From contig JAAELQ010000147.1 in the NCBI GenBank assembly GCA_024226515.1, positions 1 to 64,000 on the forward strand: a stretch of 64,000 nucleotides of DNA. Direction: 5' to 3'. This DNA is from a bacterium (GTDB lineage Bacteria; Acidobacteriota; Polarisedimenticolia; Polarisedimenticolales; Polarisedimenticolaceae). The translations under genes were made by a program, and so were the position numbers. This document shows, in pieces, positions 35,839 to 44,573 of the stretch; the first letter of the stretch is position 1, and each line of letters opens with the position of its first letter. The notes under the pieces were generated by a model. The model made no database searches and was not told the DNA's origin. It was given only the letters and a program-made list of their open reading frames with translations.

Positions 35839-36732
35839 ATGGCATCACGCCCCACGAAGAACTCCATCCTGTCAGCCTATTTCTCCGAGATCCGCAACTA
35901 CCCACTCCTCACAAAAGAAGAAGAACAGAACCTCGCCCGTGATATCCAGAAGGGGAATCGCGCAGCGCTGAACGAGCTCGTGGAGTCCAACCTGAGCTTC
36001 GTGGCGAAGGTGGCGGCCGAGTACCGCTCGCTGGGCATGCCCTTCGAGGACCTGCTCAACGAGGGCAACGTCGGCCTGATCGAGGCGGCCCAGCGGTTCG
36101 ACGCCAGCAAGGACACCAAGTTCATCAGCTACGCCATCTGGTGGATTCGCAAGTCGATCCTCAAGGCGTTGTCCGAACAGTCCAACGTGGTTCGACTCCC
36201 TTACTCGCAGATGAAGAAGGTGAAGGAGATCCGCGCCGCCGAGAAGCACCTGCGCCGCGTTCTGGGCCGCAAGCCCGACCGCGAGGAAATCTCCGAATAC
36301 CTCGAGAAGAGCCTGAGCAAGATCGACCGCGTGCTGCAGCACGGCGTGCTCGAGGTCAGTCTGGACGAACCGGTCGGAGAGGACCAGGACACGCACCTGG
36401 CGGATTGCCTGGTCGACCGCTCGCACATCTCGATGGAAGAGGTGCTACTGGACCAGGAGATGACCGGAGGGATCTCCGAGATCTTCGAGCACCTGTCCGA
36501 GCAACAGCAGACGGTCATCCAGTACCGCTTCGGCCTCAACGGCCAGCAGCCGCTGACGCTGCAGGACACGGGCCGCGAGATGGGCCTGAGCCGCGAGCGC
36601 GTGCGGCAGATCGAATGCCAGGCCAAGGAACGCATGCGCAAGCTGTTCGACAAGCGCCGCCGGATCAACGCCGGCGCGAAGCGCCCGTTCAGGTCGATGC
36701 GCTCCGACAAGGGCGAGGCCGTCTCGAACTGA
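35839..36732 (+). CDS. RNA polymerase sigma factor, RpoD/SigA family
   Basis: The 297-residue sigma factor contains region 1.2 (ILSAYFSEIRNYPLLTKEEE), region 2 with the core-binding GLIEAAQRFDASKDTKF and the -10 recognition helix YAIWWIRKSI, region 3, and region 4 with the -35 recognition helix (EMGLSRERVRQIECQAKER). Region 1.1 is missing, which suggests a group 2 non-essential relative of the primary factor, for stationary or stress conditions. An AGAGAGAGGA ribosome site precedes the ATG. It may be transcribed with the small peptide gene just upstream. Confidence 0.92.
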   Translation: MASRPTKNSILSAYFSEIRNYPLLTKEEEQNLARDIQKGNRAALNELVESNLSFVAKVAAEYRSLGMPFEDLLNEGNVGLIEAAQRFDASKDTKFISYAIWWIRKSILKALSEQSNVVRLPYSQMKKVKEIRAAEKHLRRVLGRKPDREEISEYLEKSLSKIDRVLQHGVLEVSLDEPVGEDQDTHLADCLVDRSHISMEEVLLDQEMTGGISEIFEHLSEQQQTVIQYRFGLNGQQPLTLQDTGREMGLSRERVRQIECQAKERMRKLFDKRRRINAGAKRPFRSMRSDKGEAVSN

Positions 36733-36807
36733 GACCCCCGACCGAGTCTCCTCCCATGGACTCACCCCGACCCGCGCGTCTATCATCGACGCCGGGAGGG
36801 GTGATCG

Positions 36808-37812
36808 ATGTCGTCCAAACTCACGTTCGTCCTCTTTGTCCTGCTGGCGCTCGCCGGCTGTTCGGCCCCCGAGCCTGAACCCGAGCCCGTCGCCGTTCCC
36901 GAACCCGAGCCGCCCCCGCGGATCGAGTACGCGCTGGCGATCCATGGCGGCGCGGGAGTGATCGACCCGTCGATGCCCGAGTCGACCCGCACCGCGTACG
37001 AGGAGAGCCTCGAACGCGCGCTGCACCTCGGACGCTCGATCCTGGACCGTGGCGGCCCGAGCCTCGATGCGGTCGAGCGCGTGATCCGGCTGCTGGAGGA
37101 CGACCCGCTGTTCAACGCGGGCAAGGGGGCGGTGTTCAACCACCTCGGTGAGAACGAGCTCGACGCCTCGATCATGAACGGCGCGAACCTGGCCTGCGGC
37201 GCCGTGGCCGGTGTGCGTACCGTGAAGAACCCGATCTCGGCCGCGCGCGGCGTCATGGAGCAAACCCGACACGTCCTGCTCGGGGGCCCCGGCGCGGACG
37301 AGTTCGCCCGCGAGATCGGACTCGAGGCCGTTGCGCCGGAGTACTTCTACACCGTGCGGCGCTGGGAACAGCTGCAGAAGCTGCGCGACCGTCCGCCGGG
37401 GGACGAGCGCGGGACGGTGGGCGTCGTGGCGCTCGATCGTGAGGGCAATCTCGCCGCCGGAACCTCGACCGGCGGGCTGACCGGCAAGCGCTACGGCCGG
37501 ATCGGTGACTCGCCGATCGTGGGCGCGGGGACCTACGCCGACAACCGCACCTGCGCCGTTTCGGGGACGGGCACCGGGGAGGAGTTCATCCGGCACGGGG
37601 TGGCGCGCAGCGTGGCCGCGATGATGGAACTCGGAGGGCTCACGCTGGCGGAGGCGGCGCGCCGGGTGGTCCACGAAACGCTGTCGCCCGGCGACGGCGG
37701 GATCGTCGCCGTGGGGGCGGACGGCAGCATCGCGATGGAGTTCAATTCCCGCGGTATGTACCGTGGTGCGGCCGATTCCCAGGGGCGCTTCGAGGTCAAG
37801 ATCTGGGACTGA
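36808..37812 (+). CDS. Exported isoaspartyl peptidase/L-asparaginase (Ntn-hydrolase lipoprotein)
   Basis: The 334-residue precursor has a lipoprotein signal with C18 in LALAGC and a Pro/Glu-rich spacer of about 18 residues. The asparaginase-2 fold follows: AIHGGAG, FNAGKGAVFN, and the autocleavage site G-T203-VGVVALD, where Thr203 becomes the N-terminal nucleophile. It hydrolyses beta-aspartyl peptides or asparagine. The lipoprotein anchor places it in the periplasm or on the outer membrane, unusual for a family most often soluble. A GGGAGGGG ribosome site is six bases before the ATG. Confidence 0.92.
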   Translation: MSSKLTFVLFVLLALAGCSAPEPEPEPVAVPEPEPPPRIEYALAIHGGAGVIDPSMPESTRTAYEESLERALHLGRSILDRGGPSLDAVERVIRLLEDDPLFNAGKGAVFNHLGENELDASIMNGANLACGAVAGVRTVKNPISAARGVMEQTRHVLLGGPGADEFAREIGLEAVAPEYFYTVRRWEQLQKLRDRPPGDERGTVGVVALDREGNLAAGTSTGGLTGKRYGRIGDSPIVGAGTYADNRTCAVSGTGTGEEFIRHGVARSVAAMMELGGLTLAEAARRVVHETLSPGDGGIVAVGADGSIAMEFNSRGMYRGAADSQGRFEVKIWD

Positions 37813-37878
37813 CGAGAACCCCCGCGATCTGCTCTAATGTGCGTTTCAGCCCATTCACACAAGGAGAGCAGGTCGCCC

Positions 37879-39441
37879 ATGAAGACACTGCGTAACTACG
37901 TCCACGGGACGGTACACGAAGCCGACTCCGGGTTCGTGCCCCTGGTCGATCCGTGCTCGGAGGAGACGATCGCCCAGGTCTCGAGCGCGGGTGTGGACTT
38001 CCGCAAGGCGCTCGAGCACGCGCGGACGGCCGGGCACGCGGCGCTGAACGAGATGACGATCGGGCAGCGTGCAGAGCTTCTCGGCGCGATGGCGAAGGCG
38101 CTGCACGAGCATCGCGACGAGTTGATCGCGCTCTCGCTGCGCAACACCGGCGCGACGCGCAAGGACGCCAAGTTCGACATCGACGGCGGCACGTTCACGC
38201 TGTCGCACTACAAGAGCCTCGGCGAATCGATGGGCGCGCGGCGCTTCTTCGTCGACGGCGAGGGCGTGCAGCTGGGCCGCTCGGCGAGGTTCTCGGGCGA
38301 GCACTTGCTGCTGCCGCTGTCCGGCGTCGCCGTCCACATCAACGCGTTCAACTTCCCCGTGTGGGGCTTCGCCGAGAAAGCCGCGTGCGCGATCCTCGCC
38401 GGGATGCCCGTGATCACCAAGCCCGCGACGAGCACGGCATGGGTCGCCGAGCGCTGCATGGAGATCATCCACGAGGCGGGCGCGCTGCCCCCCGGAGTGT
38501 TCTCCATGATCTGCGGCTCGACGGGCGACCTGCTGGACCAGCTCGGCTCGCAGGACGTGCTCGCGTTCACCGGATCGGCGTCGACGGCGCTCAAGCTGCG
38601 CTCGAAGGCCAACATGCTGGAGTCGAACACACGGGTCAATCTCGAGGCGGACAGCCTGAACGCCGCCGTGCTGGCCGCGGACGTCGAGCCCGGCAGCGAG
38701 ACCTGGGGCGTGTTCGTGAACGACGTTGCGCGCGAGATCTCGCAGAAGACGGGACAGAAGTGCACCGCGGTGCGCCGCATCATCGTGCCCGGCGAGAGGC
38801 TGGCCGAAGTTCAGGACGCCCTGGTCGAGCGACTCGAGGCGATCGTCACCGGCAACCCGGAGGACGCCTCGGTGTCCATGGGGCCGCTCGCGACGCGCCA
38901 GCAGCTCGACGACGCCATCGAGGGCGTGAAGCTCCTGCGTCAGGATGCGGACGTCGTCCTGGGCACCGGCGAGAGGATCGACGGCGTGGGCAACCCCGCC
39001 GGCAAGGGCTGGTTCTTCGGTCCGACGCTGTTGCGTATGCGCGACGGGGCCGAGGGCAAGGCGGTGCAGTCGCACGAGGTGTTCGGGCCGGTCTCGACGC
39101 TGATTCCCTACGACGGCAGCGCCGAGGGGGCGGCTTGCATGGGAGCGGGCGGCGGCGGCAGCCTCGTCACCTCGCTCTATACCGACGACGGCGAGTTCCT
39201 GACGCGCTTTCTCGTCTCGGGAGGGTCGTACCAGGGACGGTTGTACGTCGGGTCGGAGAAGGTCGCGCCGATGCTTCCGGGGTCGGGCGTGGCCATGCCC
39301 CAGGTGCTGCACGGCGGCCCGGGCCGGGCCGGAGGCGGCGAGGAACTCGGCGGAGAGCGCGGCCTGAGCCTGTATCTCCAGCGTGTGGCGGTGACCGGCG
39401 ATCGCGCGCTGATCCAGCGTGCCGCCGGCTTGAAGGACTGA
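37879..39441 (+). CDS. Aldehyde dehydrogenase of the PaaZ/BoxD type
   Basis: The 520-residue aldehyde dehydrogenase has the catalytic Cys295 in GQKCTAVRR, the general base Glu256 in NLEADSLN and the INAFNFPVWG nucleotide-binding region. Its length equals the stand-alone ALDH domain of PaaZ or the BoxD 3,4-dehydroadipyl-CoA semialdehyde dehydrogenase, with no enoyl-CoA hydratase domain fused. This points to degradation of aromatic acids (phenylacetate or benzoyl-CoA pathways), but no other pathway gene is near. The ATG at 37879 follows AAGGAGAG. Confidence 0.88.
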   Translation: MKTLRNYVHGTVHEADSGFVPLVDPCSEETIAQVSSAGVDFRKALEHARTAGHAALNEMTIGQRAELLGAMAKALHEHRDELIALSLRNTGATRKDAKFDIDGGTFTLSHYKSLGESMGARRFFVDGEGVQLGRSARFSGEHLLLPLSGVAVHINAFNFPVWGFAEKAACAILAGMPVITKPATSTAWVAERCMEIIHEAGALPPGVFSMICGSTGDLLDQLGSQDVLAFTGSASTALKLRSKANMLESNTRVNLEADSLNAAVLAADVEPGSETWGVFVNDVAREISQKTGQKCTAVRRIIVPGERLAEVQDALVERLEAIVTGNPEDASVSMGPLATRQQLDDAIEGVKLLRQDADVVLGTGERIDGVGNPAGKGWFFGPTLLRMRDGAEGKAVQSHEVFGPVSTLIPYDGSAEGAACMGAGGGGSLVTSLYTDDGEFLTRFLVSGGSYQGRLYVGSEKVAPMLPGSGVAMPQVLHGGPGRAGGGEELGGERGLSLYLQRVAVTGDRALIQRAAGLKD

Positions 39442-39451
39442 GGAGAGCTCG

Positions 39452-40810
39452 ATGAATATCACTCGCATTACCCAGTACCAGAGGTTGTCGTGGATTCTGC
39501 TGGCCTGTCTGATCCCGGCCGCGGCCATGACTGACGCCGGCGCCGCCGGCGTGTTCCCCTACGAGACGCACACCGAGACGCTCGACAACGGGCTCGGCGT
39601 GATTCTGATTCCGATGAGCTCGGACGGCCTGGTCGCCTACTGGTCGGTCGTGCGGACCGGCTCGCGCGACGAGTTCGAAGTCGGATACAGCGGTTTCGCC
39701 CACTTCTTCGAACACATGATGTTTCGCGGGACCGAGAACTACCCGGCCGATGCTTACAACGAGTGGATCACGAAGATGGGCGCCGACGCCAACGCTTACA
39801 CTACCGACGACCTGACCGCGTACCACCTGGGCATCGCGGCCGAGGATCTGGAGCAGGTGATGGAGCTCGAGAGCGATCGCTTCCGCAACCTGGCGTACCC
39901 CGAGGAGAGCTTCAAGACCGAGGCCGGCGCAGTGTACGGCGAGTACCGCAAGAACCGGATGAACCCGTTCTTCCGCATCTTCGAGGCGGGGCAAGAGGCC
40001 GCGTTCAAGAAACACACGTACGGTCACACGACGATGGGCTACGAGCGCGACATCAAGCGCATGCCGGAGATGTACGAATATTCGAAGGGCTTCTTCTCGC
40101 GCTATTACCGGCCGGACAACGTCGTGCTGGTGATCGTGGGCGACATCGACCCTGCGCCCACGCTGGAGCTGATCAAGAAGCACTACGGCGACTGGGAGCC
40201 GGGGTACGTGGCGCCGCAGATCACCGAGGAGCCGGAACAGACCAGCGAGCGCCGCATCGACGTCACCTACGAGGGCCGAACGTTGCCGATCGTGGCTCTG
40301 GCCTACAAGTCGGACCGCTACTCGCCGGGGGATCGGACCTACGTCGCCGGGGCGCTGCTCACCGAGCTGGCGTTCGGCGAGACGAGCGATCTGCACAAGA
40401 AGCTGGTGCTCGACGAGCAGGTCGTCGAGTTCGTCAGCGCCTCGATGGACCGCAGCCGCGATCCCGGCCTGTTCTCGATCTTCGCCCGGGTCAAGGACCC
40501 GGAGAAGATCGACTACGTCATTGGAGAGATCGAGAAGACGGCGAACGCCTATCGCGACAACCCGCCCGACGCGCAGCGGCTCGCGGACGCCAAGTCGCGT
40601 TCGAAGTACGGCTTCCTGATGGGGCTGGATACGCCGGATCGCGTTGCGGGGCAGATGGCGCGCATCGTCGCGATCACCGGCGGCGTCGCCGCGGTCGACG
40701 AGTACTACGGCACGCTGGACGCGGTCACGGCGGAAGACGTCCAGGCCGCGGCGCAGCGCTACCTGGAGAACAAGCGGCGCACCGTTGCCGTGCTGAAGGG
40801 AGGTTCGTGA
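39452..40810 (+). CDS. M16 zinc peptidase, catalytic member (pair 2)
   Basis: The 452-residue protein has a signal peptide and the zinc motif HFFEH at residues 84-88, followed by a conserved Glu in EAGAVYGEYRK near residue 164, the HxxEH...E site. It should act in the periplasm with the M16-like protein encoded next; the TGA of this gene shares a base with the ATG of the next (TGATG). It is only loosely similar to the catalytic member of pair 1, so the two pairs look like separate acquisitions or an old duplication. Confidence 0.92.
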   Translation: MNITRITQYQRLSWILLACLIPAAAMTDAGAAGVFPYETHTETLDNGLGVILIPMSSDGLVAYWSVVRTGSRDEFEVGYSGFAHFFEHMMFRGTENYPADAYNEWITKMGADANAYTTDDLTAYHLGIAAEDLEQVMELESDRFRNLAYPEESFKTEAGAVYGEYRKNRMNPFFRIFEAGQEAAFKKHTYGHTTMGYERDIKRMPEMYEYSKGFFSRYYRPDNVVLVIVGDIDPAPTLELIKKHYGDWEPGYVAPQITEEPEQTSERRIDVTYEGRTLPIVALAYKSDRYSPGDRTYVAGALLTELAFGETSDLHKKLVLDEQVVEFVSASMDRSRDPGLFSIFARVKDPEKIDYVIGEIEKTANAYRDNPPDAQRLADAKSRSKYGFLMGLDTPDRVAGQMARIVAITGGVAAVDEYYGTLDAVTAEDVQAAAQRYLENKRRTVAVLKGGS

Positions 40811-42318
40811 TGCGGGGCGGCGGATGGCTGCTGGCGTTGGCCGTCGTCGGACTGGTCGGCTGCGCCCAGACGAAGGACGACATGGTGCAATTGCGTGTTC
40901 CCGAGGATCCGACGGTGACCTTCAAGCTCTGGTTCCACGTCGGTTCCCAGGACGATCCGGACGGGAAGGCCGGTCTCGCGTACCTGACCGCCGAGATGCT
41001 CTCGGAGGGGTCGACGCAGGCCAACTCGTACGAGCAGATCCTGGAGAAGCTCTACCCGCTGGCCGCGTGGTACGGACTCGCCGTCGATCGCGAGATGACC
41101 GTCCTCACGGGGCGCGCTCACGTCGACACGCTCGACCGCTACGTGCCGTTGCTCGAGGACGCCTACCTGCGCCCGGCGTTCGACGCGGAGGACTTCGACC
41201 GCATCAAGAGCGACACGCTAAACTACCTGCGCAACAGCCTGCGTTTCCAGGCGGACGAAGAGCTCGGCAAGGCGGCGCTGTATTCGTTCGTCTTCGAGGG
41301 CACCGGGTACGCGCATCCTCCCGAGGGGCTCGTGGCCGACGTCGAGTCGATCACGGTCGACGACGTCAAGGCGTTCTACGAGAAACACTACACGCGGGAC
41401 AACGTGACGCCGGCGTTGGGCGGCGGCTTCGACGCGGCGCAGCTCGACGCGTTCGGCGCCAGTCTCGAGAGCCTGCCCGCCGGCGACCCGGCGGCGACGA
41501 AGACGGTCGCGGATGCCTCGGTTCCCGCGAGCATCGACGCCAACGAGGTGCTGCTCGTCAGCAAGCCGGATGCAGACGCATCGATCAGCTTCGGCTTCCC
41601 GATCGACGTGCATCGCGGCGAGCGCGAGTTCTACGCGCTGTGGCTGGCCAACTCGTGGCTGGGCGAACACCGCAACTCGTCGAGCCACCTGTACCAGGTG
41701 ATCCGCGAGGCCCGCGGAATGAACTACGGCGACTACTCGTACATCGAGGCGTTCACCAACGGTGGGCGACGCTCGATGCCGCCGACGCACGTCGGTCGCC
41801 GGCAACAGATCTTCGAGGTCTGGATCCGCACGCTGCCCAACGAGCAGGCGCACTTCGCGCTGCGCGCCGCCGTGCGCGAGATCGATCGCCTGGTCGAGAA
41901 CGGCATGACGGAAGAGCAGTTCGAGCTGACGCGTTCGTTCCTCAAGAAGTACGTGCTGCACTTCGCCGACACGACGACCGCGCGCCTCGGTTATGCGATC
42001 GACGATCGGTTCTATGGCGTCGACGGGGCGGGACACCTCGCGCGATTCCGCGAGACGCTCGACGAGCTGACGCTGGACGAGGTCAACACCGCGATTCGCA
42101 AGCACCTGCGTGCGGAGCGGATGAAGATCGCGATCGTCACCGGGGCCGCCGACGACCTGGCGCAGGCCCTCGCGTCGGAGAAGGCCAGCCCGATGACGTA
42201 CGGTTCGGACAAACCGGCCGATGTGCTGGCGGAGGACGGGGAGATCTCGACCTACGCGCTGGGCGTCGAGCGGGACAATGTCCGCATCCTGGCCGTGGAT
42301 CAGGCGTTCGAGAACTGA
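40810..42318 (+). CDS. M16-like peptidase subunit without zinc motif, lipoprotein (pair 2)
   Basis: The 502-residue product starts MRGGGWLLALAVVGLVGC, a lipoprotein signal with Cys18, and has an M16 two-domain layout without HxxEH. In the C-terminal domain the RNSSSHLYQVIREARGMNYGDY stretch resembles the substrate-binding R/Y motif of M16 partners. It is therefore the anchored, non-catalytic half of the heterodimer. AGGGAGG precedes the ATG. The last 19 bases overlap the convergent MATE gene. Confidence 0.88.
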   Translation: MRGGGWLLALAVVGLVGCAQTKDDMVQLRVPEDPTVTFKLWFHVGSQDDPDGKAGLAYLTAEMLSEGSTQANSYEQILEKLYPLAAWYGLAVDREMTVLTGRAHVDTLDRYVPLLEDAYLRPAFDAEDFDRIKSDTLNYLRNSLRFQADEELGKAALYSFVFEGTGYAHPPEGLVADVESITVDDVKAFYEKHYTRDNVTPALGGGFDAAQLDAFGASLESLPAGDPAATKTVADASVPASIDANEVLLVSKPDADASISFGFPIDVHRGEREFYALWLANSWLGEHRNSSSHLYQVIREARGMNYGDYSYIEAFTNGGRRSMPPTHVGRRQQIFEVWIRTLPNEQAHFALRAAVREIDRLVENGMTEEQFELTRSFLKKYVLHFADTTTARLGYAIDDRFYGVDGAGHLARFRETLDELTLDEVNTAIRKHLRAERMKIAIVTGAADDLAQALASEKASPMTYGSDKPADVLAEDGEISTYALGVERDNVRILAVDQAFEN

Positions 42319-43673
42319 GCCGAGCGTCCGTAGAGCGCCGCGCGCAGCCAGAGAGAGAAGGCCACCGAGGCCAGGCCCGCGGCCGCGAGCAGACCGAAGA
42401 TCAGACCGTAGAGCGCCGGCTGGCCCGCGCGCTCTGCGGCGACGATCCCGAGCCAGGCCAGCGGGGCGGTGAGCACCAGGTAGCGCAGGACGGCCATGAC
42501 GAGGCCGGGGCGTCCGCGGTTCATCGCCTCGAACACCGGGCGTGACAGCAGGAAGGGTGCTCCCGCGACGCACGACAGCGGCACCGTGCGCAGGGCAAAC
42601 GTCGTGTACTGCTGTGTCAGCGTGCTCTCGCTGAGTCGGGCGGCCAGCCACGGCGCGCCGAACCACATGATCGGCCCCGTGACGCAGATCCCGTAAGCCA
42701 ACGTGGCGAGCCCCGTCTCGCGCAGGCCGCGGCGCACGCCCGCGAGGTCCCCCTGACCCATGCGACGGGCCGCGTAGGGCAGCAGTGCGACGCTGAACGA
42801 GATGACCGGCTGATACGAGAACAACACGATCCGGTAGTAGATCGAGTACGCTGCGAGCGTCTCGGTCGGGTGTTTCATCGCCGCCAGGAAGCCGTTGACC
42901 ACGGCGGTCTCGAGCGCCATCAGCGCGAACGTCAACGACGAGGGAACGGCTAGGGCCAGGATCGTCCGGTACGGCGCGGGATCCGGCTCCTCGCCCGGAG
43001 TCTCGCCCGTGTCGCGCCGCCTGCGCTCGTGGATGTTGGCACGGTGGATGGCGTAGATCAGCCCGCCGATGCGGCTCAGCACGGTCGAGAACGCGATTCC
43101 GAACAGGCCCCAGTGGAACACGAACAGGAACAGCGAGTTCAACGAGACGTTGATCACGTTGGACCAGATGCCGGCCCACATGGTGGAGCGCGTGTCCTGG
43201 TGCGCCTTGACCAGCGAGTCGGGCAAGATCGACCAGAAGGCGGTGACCGCCGAACCGCAGATCAGGACCGTGCCGTAGATCCGGAAGCCGGAGGCCACGT
43301 CGCTCTCGAGGCCGACCTTGTGCGCGCCGAACCAGATCGCGACCCCGACCAGCGTGAACAGCGGGAGGACGGCGGCGACGATGCGCCGTGTGGCGCTCAG
43401 GTACTGTTCCACCTGGACGCCCTGGCGCGCGCCCATGGCCCGCGACAGGCCCGACGTCAGTCCGGTGGACATCCCGACCCAGATCGCGATCATCAGGAAC
43501 TCGAACGGAACGGTCAGCCCGATGGCGGCGACGGCAGCGTCGCCGATCAGCGCGGCGAAGATCGTGTCCACGAACGTCACGACCGCCCGCATCCAGAACG
43601 AGACGACGAGCGGCGCGGCCATGCGCAGCACGCTCGGGGAACGGATCTCGCGGCTGGGTGAGTTGGGCGTCAT
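42300..43673 (-). CDS. MATE family multidrug/solute exporter
   Basis: The 457-residue protein has about 12 hydrophobic segments in two similar halves (VVSFWMRAVVTFVDTIFAALIGD... and a repeat after residue 240 with LALAVPSSLTFALMALETAVVNGF). This is the MATE topology that exports cationic compounds with sodium or protons. A hydrophilic loop joins the halves around residues 215-235. It is transcribed alone and converges with the second M16 pair; its substrate is unknown. Confidence 0.9.
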   Translation of the reverse strand: MTPNSPSREIRSPSVLRMAAPLVVSFWMRAVVTFVDTIFAALIGDAAVAAIGLTVPFEFLMIAIWVGMSTGLTSGLSRAMGARQGVQVEQYLSATRRIVAAVLPLFTLVGVAIWFGAHKVGLESDVASGFRIYGTVLICGSAVTAFWSILPDSLVKAHQDTRSTMWAGIWSNVINVSLNSLFLFVFHWGLFGIAFSTVLSRIGGLIYAIHRANIHERRRRDTGETPGEEPDPAPYRTILALAVPSSLTFALMALETAVVNGFLAAMKHPTETLAAYSIYYRIVLFSYQPVISFSVALLPYAARRMGQGDLAGVRRGLRETGLATLAYGICVTGPIMWFGAPWLAARLSESTLTQQYTTFALRTVPLSCVAGAPFLLSRPVFEAMNRGRPGLVMAVLRYLVLTAPLAWLGIVAAERAGQPALYGLIFGLLAAAGLASVAFSLWLRAALYGRSAQFSNA

Positions 43674-43697
43674 GCAGTTCCCGGGCCGCCGGGGATT

Positions 43698-44573
43698 CTA
43701 CGCGACGACGCCCAGCGCGCCAGGCCAGACCTCGACGGTCGAGGGGCGCTCACCCACGTCGGCCACCGGCTCGCCGTCCGCGAAGAACGTCGCGGCACCC
43801 CGGACGTGCAGCGAGACGCGTCGCACGCGGTGTACCTCGACCGCGGCGTGCGTCGTGTGGGTGCCGCGGTAGACGCGCGGTAGCAGCTTCAGCAGGTTCA
43901 GCTTGGAGAACGCCTTGACCAGCACCAGGTCGAGGTACCCGTCGTCCAGGCGCGCCTCCGGCGCCACCCGCATCCCGCCGCCGAACACGGGCGAGTTGGC
44001 CACCGCCGCCAGCATCACGCGGCCCTCGAAGCGACCGCCGTCGAACTCGGCGGTCAGCAGGGGAGGCTCGTACGAGGGCAGCACGCGCAGGAGAGCGTAG
44101 GGGTAGATCCACGGGCCTCGGCGCCGCAGGTTGCGGCGCGAGAGGTAGCGGTTGACCGCGCCGTCGATTCCGATGCCCGCCACGCCGGCGAACGGCTTCC
44201 CGTCGATCCGGGCGAGGTCGATCCGCCTCTGCGTGCCCTCGAGCGCGACCTTCAGAGCCCGGACGGGGTCGAGCGGGAGCCCCAGGGCACGTGCGAGGTC
44301 GTTCCCCGTCCCGCAGGGGATCAACCCCATCGAGGCCCGCGTTCCCGCCAGGCCCCGCAGGGCTCGGTGCAGCGTACCGTCTCCCCCTGCGACGAGGACG
44401 CGCGGGTGGCCCTGCCGGGCCGCCTCGGCCGCTGCCGCCGTCATCTGATCGGGGCCCGCGATCCAGCGCGGCTCGAGCAAGGCCCGCCCCTCGACGGCTC
44501 GCGCCAGGTCGGTGGCGAGGCCACGGCCGGCGGACTCGTTCAGCAGCAGGGGAAGCCGGCGGCCGTCGCTCAA
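43698..44573 (-). CDS. Diacylglycerol/lipid kinase family protein (YegS-like)
   Basis: From a TTG that overlaps the upstream stop (TTGA) the product is 291 residues. It contains LLLNESAGRG, the ATP-binding GGDGTLHRALRGL, the GTGNDLARALG glycine-rich loop and a C-terminal beta domain (VRGAATFFADGEPV), the order seen in YegS/DgkB-type lipid kinases. It phosphorylates diacylglycerol or another lipid at the inner membrane face. An upstream continuation of the frame is out-of-frame sequence of the preceding gene and was left out. Translation is coupled to the propeller protein. Confidence 0.9.
   Translation of the reverse strand: MSDGRRLPLLLNESAGRGLATDLARAVEGRALLEPRWIAGPDQMTAAAAEAARQGHPRVLVAGGDGTLHRALRGLAGTRASMGLIPCGTGNDLARALGLPLDPVRALKVALEGTQRRIDLARIDGKPFAGVAGIGIDGAVNRYLSRRNLRRRGPWIYPYALLRVLPSYEPPLLTAEFDGGRFEGRVMLAAVANSPVFGGGMRVAPEARLDDGYLDLVLVKAFSKLNLLKLLPRVYRGTHTTHAAVEVHRVRRVSLHVRGAATFFADGEPVADVGERPSTVEVWPGALGVVA

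Noticed and set aside
36733..36807. Promoter TATCAT before the asparaginase gene
   Set aside because: A -10-like hexamer is present but no -35 within 16-18 bases resembles the consensus, so it was not reported as a feature.
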